From Athripsodes cinereus (taxonomy: Eukaryota; Arthropoda; Insecta; Trichoptera; Leptoceridae), in NCBI GenBank assembly GCA_947579605.1, contig OX388305.1, positions 39,445,542-39,509,541 of the forward strand: a stretch of 64,000 bases of DNA, given 5' to 3'. Below the pieces are notes generated by a model, which ran no database searches, had not been told where the DNA came from, and saw nothing but the letters and a program-made list of their open reading frames with translations. Each line of letters starts with the position of its first letter. Within the stretch, counting starts at the first letter, position 1. The position numbers were made by a program, and so were the translations under genes. Of this stretch, positions 24,501 through 33,665 are shown in pieces.

Positions 24501-27500
24501 GTCTGATAAATCTACACTTTGCACCCTTTATTTATTTATCACAAACATACACCTACAGGCCCAACATATACATCTAAAAAATAATAATAATAATAATAAT
24601 AAACTTTATTGTGCAGAATATGATAACAGGAATTATATACAACATGCATGAAAAAATCTGTACAACGGGCGAGTTTATCGCAGAGTTGCGATATCTTCCA
24701 ACTAACCCAAATAAAATAAAATACATGAAAATGAAATAAAATAAAATAGATAGATATATGCAAACAAAATACTATACATATAATGTACTTATACAGATAG
24801 CGAGAAAATACCGATACGTGAACACAAGTAAAAGCTAAAATATATGTGTAAAATAACGATAAAAGGCTACATGTGAAAAAGAATACAACATTAGGGAGAA
24901 GGAATAGAGCAAAAGAGGGTAGGGAAGAGGGTTAAAGGGTAGGGTTGCTCATTGTGTATAAAGAACACGAAGAAGGTGGCAAATTATAACCGAAAAAGGA
25001 CTTTTGTGCACAGTTACAGCAGAAGACTACAATTTTTCACTTCCCTCTTAAAAGTATAAAAAGACGTACAAGTACGAATTTTTGGTGGAAGCTGGTTCCA
25101 CAATCTGGCCCCATGGACGGTGAAGGAGTCTGTGTAGCAACTGGAATGATGTGGCGGTATTGCCAGAAGATTATTGGTTGCTGATCGCAGTGGGAGACCG
25201 TGAGAACTCAAAAATTCAAATCTCTCCTTAAGATATATCCTAAAAATAAATACAATAGTAAAGGACATGAGTAATGTTGTGCCCCTTTACAGGCATAAAT
25301 GTGTTATATACTGAGCCACACCTCCCAAACCCCAACCACGCAGGAATCCACCGAGACCCAGACCCAAAATTGCCGACCAGTCCCCACAGACACCAAGAGG
25401 GAAGCCAACATACTACGGGGGTCAGAAAGTAGTAACCCAGTCATTCAAATAGAATTACAACAAATACGTATACAAAAAAGAACACTATACAAAAAAGAGC
25501 CCTTGAAATGAATTTATTCCACACAACATCACACTATAAATTATTGTTTAATTATTATTATTATTGTTATGGCAGACATTTGTGTATTTTTTTGATGAAT
25601 ATTTTCCAACTAGGGGAGCGTATAAAGAAGTCAAGGGGTGAAGTATGGGATGCCCTCATTGAAGCAGACCTACCATTCACCCAGATACCGCAGAAGTCTG
25701 GGGACTTCCATATATCCGTGTGTGAAATATTTTATGATATATCCAATTATGTTTGTATAAAGATGTAATGACATATTACAGTGGAACCTCTCATAACAAG
25801 TTTAACTCGTTCCAGAATCTTACTCGATAAGTGAAACATTTTTTTCCATAGAAATCAATGTAAAATGCAATAATCTGTTCCATGCCGAAAGAATATCTAA
25901 TGATTTTTTTATTAACATTTATTCAAATAAAATTACTTATAAAGGAGTGTAACAACTTGTAATACAATTTAGATTTGGATAAAAAATCTAAAAGAAAATA
26001 TGAATTTATGACAAATAATTTGGCGACCGGTGTGGCGCGGAGGCTAACGCACTTGCCTTTGAGTCACGAGACCCCAGGTTCAATTCCCGGCCAGGGCAAA
26101 ATGAAGAATGACCTTTTATATCTTAGTTTGGGACTAGCACGGTCTGTTTGTAAAAAAACAATATGCAGTAATTTAGTCATATAATCGTAAAATATTCTGC
26201 ATAAAGGTATATTCGGACTTGTTCTCTCTGGATGATTCTCCAAATTGAAAGTGTGAATATGACGTTTGATGAATAGTGATCACTAGATAAATCATTTTAC
26301 ACAGTAGATCCGGACTCTTTACATTTGTGACTACAAAGATGCTATAATTTAATATTTTATTTCATTTAAATTGTTTTATCAGCTGTTTTATTTTTAATAT
26401 GATATTTGAGATTGTGACGAGTCCAAGTGCCTGCATAACAAGGGCCTAGGGACAATTAAAAACAATTAAAAGTAGTTTGATGACGGATGAAAGCGATTAC
26501 CACCCAACATAATTTTGATGAAAGGTCCTTTCACTGAAACGACCATAAACAAGTTTTTTCTATAATTTTTTTATAATTATCTATGAATTAGTATCGAATG
26601 TCAGAATCATAAACAAAATAATCAGGCTGTTATGTACTACACAATTTTTTTTTTTAAAAGATATATCTGGGTTTTTTTATAAACCCAAATACAATACAAT
26701 TAACACACTCAATATTGTATTTCTTTCACCAACTCTTATGTATAGCAACACTCGACATTTAAATAATGCAATTTTAATACAAAAACTCGGAAGATTGCCA
26801 TTAGGTGATACAGCCTTAAGTTTGGATGGAAGACGTCACTTCATATTTTCAAATAAGAAGCATAAGGACTGCATGGTGTGTTCCAATTCAAAAGCGAAAG
26901 AAGGGATAAAAGAGACAAACTTTTACTGTGATACTTGTGAAAGAAAGCCTGGTCTTCATCCAGAAAAGTGCTTTTGAAATTATCAAACATTAAAAAAGTT
27001 TTATTTGTTTGCCTTTGCATAAGATAATAAATTATTTAAACCTAATCCCTCATGGATTTATGGTTAGCCTATTAGAAAGGACACAATCCCCTGCTCGCTA
27101 TCTTGCGTGGCACATTTTTAACGGCAGAGGCCACACAGTCTTGTATAATTACTCTATTTCTCGAGAGAATAAGCAAGCTAAGTACCAAACTGTGAACTGT
27201 TCTGCGCAGGTACGCCCATCTGTATAATGTCCCTGCCAATAATAGCCTTGCGCAGGAGTGTTTGAATTTTTTTGTTGAGTTTTAACCGAGTAGTGACCGT
27301 GATAAATAAAATGGACAATATTACCCCAAAAGTATCACCAGTGAAAAAAAAATAAAAAAGGACAGGTAAAGTGTTATTTTTTTGTAATTATCTTTTCGGA
27401 AGTGTTATCTGAATAAAAAGTGTTTGTAAGAAAATTTTTAAAAATAATACCGAAATTTTATTAATTTAAAAATAACGCGTTGCTACCACATGTTTCAAAT

Positions 27501-29246
27501 GAATCTTGTTTTTTGAATATATTTCCATACATTTTTAGTAGAAACTATTTTCTTTGTATAGTTATTAAATGTTTAATTGTAGGTATATTTTTTGTATTTA
27601 AAACAATAAAATATTAAATTTATTTCCATACATTTTCAGTAAAAAAATATGTTCTTTGTATTAAACGTTTAACTGTTTTTTTTTTTTATTTAAAACAATA
27701 TATTTTGCTAAGAGTGTGTAGTAGATACTGCTGATATTTTTTTCTGAATTTAAAATAATAACAATTTTATGTTCAAAAGATTTCTTGGTCTTTTTGTACC
27801 CCATTCATATTCTCTGTCATTGGAAGGTTACAAAATAATTCTGGAACTTATCAAGTTGTAATGAACGCATAAATACTTGATATTATTGAATTATTTTTAT
27901 GTAGATATGTAGTATTCAACCTGGAGAACAAGAATCCGGCGCACAATTGTGGATTTTTTAAGCACAACAATAAATATTTGCATTTTTCGTATGCCCTTGA
28001 CATATCACAAGTATCCTATAAATATCGGGGGCCATGTTGAAATTTGCACAGAGAAATGGTTCATTGTTACCAACATAACAAAAACAATGTTTACTGGACA
28101 AAATACAACGGAAGTCAAAATTAGACAACGGGGAAAAAAGTCAAAATAATGAAATGGGAAAATTATTACAATTTATTAAATCGAAAATAGACATACCTCA
28201 TATTATTATTATGAATCCTTTTTTGTATATACTGTATTTGTGTTGTTAGGTAGTCTGGTGCTAATATATGCAAAAACACATTTATTACGTTGACTGATTG
28301 CGGGTTAGGTTTTTTAGGTAGTACGGTGCTAATATATGCAAAAACACATTTATTACGTTGACTGATTGCGGGTTAGGTTTGTTAGGTAGTACGGTGCTAA
28401 TATATGCAAAAACACATTTATTACGTTGACTGATTGCGGGTTAGGTTTGTTAGGTAGTACGGTGCTAATATATGCAAAAACACATTTATTACGTTGACTG
28501 ATTGCGGGTTAGGTTTGTTAGGTAGTACGGTGCTAATATATGCAAAAACACATTTATTACTTTAATTTTATAAAATTAGTGATATATATGGTATTTATGG
28601 ATTTAATCAATTTTTTTATTGAAAATTTATCATTTTTCTCTATGATATGCATTGTTTATGTCATATTGGTAAACCTGCAATTCATTTCCTATATTTTTGT
28701 GTCAACATGGCGTCGGATACTTGTTTTGATTGTGATGTGTAAATCGTGTACAAAATATGCAAATAATTAATTTTGTGTGCATTAAATCAACTTACTTTGG
28801 ATGGATTATCATTTCTCAGGTAGAAAACTACATATTCACATAAATATAACTTGAAAATTCATAATTATTTTCTTGAATAGTTCATCTATACTTGATATTT
28901 ACCATAATTCTCGTAGAGGGTAGCAGCGCAGTCAAAAGGGCGGTACTATGCGCAACGCTTGGTTATTCTCTCAGGAAATAGAGTATAGATTATGTTTGTG
29001 GGTGTCAATGACCCTAAATTTTTTAATTGGTCTTCCGCCGTTACTTTTATTATCTCGTGAGTCATATTGGGAGGTGGAATAAATACAAATAATAATTTAA
29101 TACAATAAAAACTTACGCTGTACATATTCATCCAAATTTTCCTTTTTAATTTTCGGATATATTTTCGAAAATAACCTCATTTCCCGATCGTCGTAGAACT
29201 CCATCTTTTCTAAAAGTGAGAACTTAATTCTAGGTTTTGACTCCAT
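21586..29246 (-). CDS. COMMD5: COMM domain-containing protein 5-like (COMMD5), 220 aa
   Basis: COMMD proteins form the Commander complex with CCDC22/CCDC93 and act in endosomal cargo recycling. Exons on the minus strand are 29246-29117, 23554-23386, 22489-22358 and 21817-21586. All junctions are GT-AG and phases join exactly (130+169+132+232 = 663 nt). Residues 1-125 are helical with an acidic EEEEEE run. The COMM domain (about 130-205) starts at ITSIHWMLDISY and includes LLLRLSDG and WLRYMV, which align with the W-R-V-D, QLKLSDG and LRY segments of vertebrate COMMD5. Length fits COMMD5 (about 224 aa). A polyA signal lies near 21555-21562. Intron 1 is 5.6 kb and full of transposons. An hAT element ends 150 bp upstream of the ATG. 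Family assignment is good; the exact paralogue is inferred. Confidence 0.8.
21845..22250 (-). mobile_element. RTE-like non-LTR retrotransposon 3' end, copy 1
   Basis: The minus strand encodes VDRMCINKLRWFGHVEQMN, TWLDHVDQ, EEAKEVCKDRSVW and ends YPTWDRA*. A tail of TATAGTATAGT follows. It is the same family as 60905-61789 and 30253-30420. It lies in COMMD5 intron 3, in the gene's orientation. Confidence 0.85.
23762..23990 (+). mobile_element. Dispersed repeat with RTE-like terminus (CTATACCATCAC), copy 1
   Basis: It starts ACCATCATGGTTTATTCCAC and continues GTAGCCAGCAGATCAGCTGC. A better copy is at 39555-39790 and terminal pieces are at 58925-58990 (-), 10035-10165 and 53790-53835. Its end resembles the RTE 3' end (CTACCCCAC ... 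GGTATAGTA), so it may be an RTE-mobilised partner. It lies in COMMD5 intron 1. Confidence 0.6.
24111..24265 (+). mobile_element. tRNA-derived SINE, family A
   Basis: Box-A-like TGGCGGTAGAGTCTCGGCC and box-B-like GGTTCGATCCC are followed by GCCGGCA and the family-A body (GAAAGGTGTATAAGGTTGTA). It is not a tRNA gene: no acceptor stem closes, and the body continues past box B. Confidence 0.75.
24575..25268 (-). mobile_element. Non-LTR retrotransposon 3' end (Jockey/CR1-like)
   Basis: The minus strand encodes LPLRSATNNLLAIPP, FTVHGARLWNQLPP and FKREVKN, with a stop at about 25014. The A-R-x-W-N-x-L-P motif is typical of the C terminus of these polyproteins. The 3' UTR carries a conserved ATCGCAACTCTGCGAT hairpin and ends AAAGTTTATTATTATTATT. 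It lies in COMMD5 intron 1. Confidence 0.8.
25780..26020. mobile_element. Partial CAGTGGAACC-type MITE
   Basis: It starts ACAGTGGAACCTCTCATAAC and is homologous to 5577-5820 in reverse orientation. It ends at AATTTATGACAAATAATT, where a SINE of another family begins. Confidence 0.75.
26021..26135 (+). mobile_element. tRNA-derived SINE, family B
   Basis: Box-A-like GTGTGGCGCGGAGGCTAACG and box-B-like GGTTCAATTCCCGG are followed by CAAAATGAAGAATGA. A relative is at 52863-53010. Confidence 0.7.
26650..26697 (-). mobile_element. SINE family A, 3' body only
   Basis: It contains AAAAGATATATCTGGGTTTT and TATAAACCCAAATAC, the terminal body of family A. Confidence 0.55.
26738..26977 (+). pseudogene. 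piggyBac-type transposase C-terminal fragment
   Basis: The 79-codon open stretch ends in a cysteine-rich module: RRHFIF, CMVCSN, ETNFYCDTC and KPGLHPEKCF. This matches the C-terminal zinc-binding domain of piggyBac transposases, which reads C-x2-C ... Y-x-C-x2-C-x4-L-H-x2-C-F. The DDD catalytic core is absent, so it is a remnant. It lies in COMMD5 intron 1, opposite in orientation. Confidence 0.75.
28246..28560. repeat. 68-bp tandem repeat, 4.6 copies
   Basis: Unit starts TTAGGTAGTACGGTGCTAAT fall at 28246, 28314, 28382, 28450 and 28518, an exact 68-bp period. The last copy stops at about 28560. Copies 2-5 are almost identical; the first has TCT for TAC. It lies in COMMD5 intron 1. Confidence 0.9.
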
Positions 29247-30079
29247 CGTGATGAAGTCGATGTTATATTTACTATAATTACACGGATATTATATGCAATC
29301 GCATACTATAAGTTATCAAAAATTGATGAAAATCGAACAGAACTACAACCGCCCACCACATGACAGATGAAAATGAAAAGATTGAAAAGTAGCGCATAGT
29401 ATTGTGTAGGTAAAAATATAACAGGTATTGAATACTAGTTAAGCGAGACCTTTATCTGTAACAGGTATTATGCTGTGACAGTAACAGGTATTGGAATACC
29501 TATTAAAATATCTATATAGGTATTTAAAATAACAGGTATTTGAGTACGCGTTTGGATTAACAGATATTGTTATCTAAACTAGTATTTATCTGTTTAGCCC
29601 ACGTAACCTGTTACTAAATACTAGGCACCAGTGACAAAAGGGTATGAGTAATGCACACTCCAGGGATTATTATTCATATTAATAATATTACTTTTCATAA
29701 AGTTAAGTACATAGTATCTAAACTAGTATTTTCGATGCGTATTGTTAAGCCGATAAGCCCACGTTAAAAGTTACGAAATACTAGGCACCAGCGACAAAAG
29801 GGTATGAGGAATGCACACTCCGGGGAATATTATTAATATTTAATAGTATTACTTTTTACAAAGTTAAATAAAAGAAGATAATACCTATCTCATACCAAGT
29901 AGTGAAATAGTATCAGAATAGTCGGATATCCAAAAAAGGAATATATAAATACATTGCTGGAGTAATACGATAAGTCAACCTATTAAGTAAGTATATTTTT
30001 TTTATTTTTAACTACCTTATAAATATTTCTATTTTTTTTTTTCAATTTACCCATGTATTCAGCAGTGGACACTCCAGAG

Positions 30080-30971
30080 CAGCCGTACTCAACCTTTTTG
30101 TCTTCGGGTCGCATACATATATTTGAAAGGGGCGCAACAACTAGTTAAACTCGTATAACTAAAAATTAGGATCCCCCCCTCCTTTCTAAGAAAACATTTG
30201 TTTTGGTGTTAGATATTAAATTCTAAATATTGAACAATTTGTATTTTATGTTGTTGGCCGCACGGCCGCGTGTTGAGTAAGAGGAACCGACGTGCGTGTA
30301 TGAGAAACTGTTTGAATGTGGAGGAAGCGAAGGAAGTGTGTAAAGATAGATCTGTTTGGCGTTCCGTTCTCTCTGCCTACCCCACTTGGGACACGGCGTG
30401 AGGGTATAGTATAGTATTTTAGGTTTAAAGTTTCATGTAGTCGATATTCATTGTAGTCTATTTTGTTTTCTTGCTGTGGTTTCACGGCAAAATATAATTC
30501 AGTTCAATATTGAAGTGATTAGAGTGGATGAGTGTGTGTAGATCCCTGGTAGGGATGGCAAGTATGAAAGATTGTAAAGAATTTATAGATTTACTCCAGA
30601 TCAGAAGTTTAGAAAGTGACTTACCAAATGTGTGTAATGAAACTCGCGATTATTATTAAAGATGATTTATTATGAAAAACAGTTTTACAATTACGAATTA
30701 TGTTACTCTAGATTTTATAGAGAGAATGTAAACGTATGTGTGGTCAGCCAGGCAGAGAGAATTAGAATGATTTTTGATTTGTGATAATTCTTATCACTGA
30801 CGATTCCTGACGTCATCCAAGCTGACCACAATACTAATTAAGTGTTGCCTGCTCACTACAATATAATAGAATAATTAATATCCTTATCTGTTTTCTTATG
30901 CACGCCACACTTTTCAGGAAGAAATTTTTAAATCACAAAAAATTTAGCGGGCCGCAGATTAAGTATCCCTG
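30080..30971. mobile_element. hAT-like element nested in another hAT
   Basis: The left end CAGCCGTACTCAACCTTTTT pairs with the right end TTAAGTATCCCTG. Subterminal GGGTCGC / GGGCCGC motifs are present. The flanks CTCCAGAG and CTCAGTGG match in part. It contains an RTE 3' fragment. Confidence 0.6.
30253..30420 (+). mobile_element. RTE-like non-LTR 3' end, copy 2
   Basis: The plus strand reads LSKRNRRACMRN, EEAKEVCKDRSVW and YPTWDTA*, with a GGTATAGTATAGTA tail. It is the same family as 60905-61789 and extremely 5'-truncated. Confidence 0.85.
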
Positions 30972-31439
30972 CTCAGTGGGATGAGAGACCATGTTCACGA
31001 GCTGACAGCATGACATGGGTTATAGGTTCATGGTGGAGACTGGCGGGAACGTGCCCTTGTCACATCAAGGTCATGGGTTGTATCACGTGTACAGAGAGTG
31101 AGAGCACGGGGGGCCAGAACTTCCGTTGGTGAGAAAATAAACAGTTCCTGGAGTACTAGGTATTGGTAACAGGTATTTGCAAATAACAGTTTAGGGACTA
31201 CCTGTTACTGGGAAATACTCCTTTAGCACATCACTAGTAGCGCATTCCACTCTATGGTTTTCCTTATAGACAGTGTTGCCAGCTAGGATTTAAAAAAAGC
31301 AGGCCATAAAAATTTTGGAAACAAGTTTGTACAGATTTAAAAAGAAATAGGATTATCAAATCTATTTAGCACTTTTGGTTGAATTTTCAGAAGATTTTTT
31401 TTTTAATTTTCAGATATCCACATGTGATATTTAATTTAG

Positions 31440-31535
31440 TTTAGGACCGGGATGATGTCGCACAAGATAGAGAAGCCTTCGCCAGAGTGATTGCCAACGT
31501 CAAGGGGACCACGAGAAGAAGAAATTTCAAAAGTT
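31440..31535 (+). mobile_element. Short non-LTR polyprotein tail fragment
   Basis: It reads DDVAQDREAFARVIANVKG then TTRRR, resembling the extreme C terminus of some non-LTR polyproteins. Confidence 0.4.
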
Positions 31536-31539
31536 TGGA

Positions 31540-33138
31540 TATTCTTCTGCTTTCACAATTTACTACAAGAATTTGAGATGTTTCATGATCTCACCGGTTT
31601 CATCAAATAATATTTCTAAAAAGTGGTACATTTTTAGACTCATTGTAGATTTCATTAAGATCGTAGATACTTATGATACGATTCTACAAGTACCTACCTA
31701 CTTATCGTTTTTTTTTTCTTAAATCTAGGAATATTAAAGTTATTAAATTATACCACTCTTCTAAAATTCTTTAACAAATCTGAGGAGATCGTAGAATATT
31801 TCAAATTCCTATACCTTTTTGAAAAATTGTCGATGGGGGGCTTAGAAACTTCAAATTCGTAGCAAACCAATGACTTTTAAAAATTCAGCTGACGGTGAAT
31901 TATGGGTACAAAACGTGACCAAATTTGCTTGTAAAAAAAACAGGAATTACGCACCATTCATGCAGTTTCTGTGATATATAATTAAAAAAATTACACCATA
32001 GTTTTATCCATAATTAACCATAGATCTTTTTCATAATTCAACGTTTCTTATGTAGTTTTTTGTTAATAATCAATTTTATCATTTTAGGTGAAGGTATATA
32101 AATAATTTGGGAATATTTATCTAAAAATTGAGATTAATATTTACCCATCTCACCCACATATACCTTTATAATCACAAAACTCCATTTTCATGATATATAT
32201 AACTTTTTGTTCTGACCATCTGATAATTAATATGAATCGAAAACTATTTCCATATGTAGTTTTTTATTTGGGAGGTAAAGGACAATGCATACAAGAGGAT
32301 TTGGACTAGTGAAACACATTTCATAAATTTAATAATTACACACATTTAATGATTCATTCATACATTACAATCATGGAAAATAAAATTTCTTAAATTAGTA
32401 ATTTATGTACAAGAAATAAAAACAACATTGCTTAAATCTTCAAAGGAGCCTCACATTGAATTGAAAATAAATTTCAAAGTAGGATTATTTTGGTAAAAAA
32501 AGTGAGATAACATAAGCTTTGTGGTTTTTTCTCTCATCTGGAGCCGTAGACAAACCGCACTTGGCGATCGACTACTGGCGAACTTAACGTACATGTACCG
32601 TGTAATTATGCGTTATTGTTGCAGTTGTTGTCGAAAATTCGTTTGTAGTTGATCGCCAAGTGCGGTTTGCCTAGGGGGTCTGATCAATTTGCTTCATTAA
32701 TGTACCTGTGTGTACATAATGTACATAAAACCCATATGACATAGCAACACTACACAATGTCAAGAGACTTCTCTTTTTTAATTTATGTAAACACAAAATC
32801 ACAATAAAAAATGATTATAGTGTCACTGAAGCCTAACTATTGTTCTCACTTTTTGTAACAATATTAAGTTCAAATGGCTCTATTACTATTTAAAAAAAAT
32901 TGTCATCATTGTTATCTAGAAGGTATCACAAAATAAAAGATGTTTTCAAGATATGTGAATATTCTACCGAAAATGGAATAACAAGGACTTACAATTCATA
33001 AGTCACTTTGACCAAAATTTTGCATTGTGTAATTTCGCTCTGCCAACTAAAATATAAACAGACTTGTCAAACAAAACGTAATTTGGTCACTACAAATTAA
33101 TTTAGATGCTTTAAAATGTATTTATAGTTAATTATTTT
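31540..33138. other. Intergenic DNA, no gene seen apart from one MITE
   Basis: AT-rich sequence between the hAT cluster and the foldback element. Only the 32547-32673 MITE is recognisable. Confidence 0.5.
32547..32673. mobile_element. 127-bp MITE, AAACCGCACTTGGCGATC ends, copy 1
   Basis: TIR TAGACAAACCGCACTTGGCG is inverted at 32646-32673 (CGCCAAGTGCGGTTTGCCTA). Copy 2 is at 53843-53972 in reverse orientation. It is non-coding. Confidence 0.85.
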
Positions 33139-33556
33139 TTGAACCACTCTAGATTAATCATTTCAATATTGATCACACTCATCCATAGTCAACCTATTTG
33201 AATAGGTATTAACTAGGTAGGTATGTTGTATACTATGATACACATATATATGTGAACCTCCTTTAGGAGTGCACAATTGAGTTGAACTATATATACAACT
33301 TTCAAAAATTTCAAATCATATGATAAGCATGACACAAAGGAATTTGTAATGTTACCTAGGTTTGAAGAGTACTCTTAACCAAGCCTTGAGTCGATTCATA
33401 AGCGTAAAAATTCTGTGTCATGCACTCCTAAAGGAAGTTCACATATGTATGTGTATCATATACAACATACCTACCTACATAGTCAACACCTATTCAAATA
33501 GGTTGGCTATGGATGAGTGTGATCAATATTGAAATGATTAATCTAGAGTGGTTCAA
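33139..33556. mobile_element. Foldback element with 135-bp inverted arms
   Basis: The left arm 33139-33273 (TTGAACCACTCTAGATTAAT ... TTTAGGAGTGCA) is inverted at 33421-33556 with few differences. The loop is 147 bp. A diverged copy, split by another transposon, lies at 41195-42200. It ends about 110 bp from the C16orf87-like stop codon. Confidence 0.85.
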
Positions 33557-33665
33557 AATATGATAACATTTACACTTGTAGTAAGTAAAATCCAGTTCCT
33601 GACATCCAATTGTGTCAAAAAATTATTTACAGCTATTTATTTATGTATTAATTATAGTTGCGACG

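Larger units (their letters stand above)
29397..31236. mobile_element. hAT-like element, 1840 bp, with nested insertions
   Basis: Left end TAGTATTGTGTAGG and right end CTTTAGCACATCACTA (reverse TAGTGATGTGCTAAAG) are flanked by GTAGCGCA (29389-29396 and 31237-31244). The shared string is AGTAGCGCAT, so the duplication is 8-10 bp. Inside are AACAGGTATT motifs, a partial tandem duplication (about 29578-29690 and 29722-29830), a second hAT (30080-30971) and an RTE tail. It starts 150 bp upstream of the COMMD5 ATG. Confidence 0.75.

Noticed and set aside
28246..28560. Regular repeat considered as a CRISPR-like array
   Set aside because: The units are contiguous 68-bp copies with no variable spacers, in an insect intron. 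It is a minisatellite.
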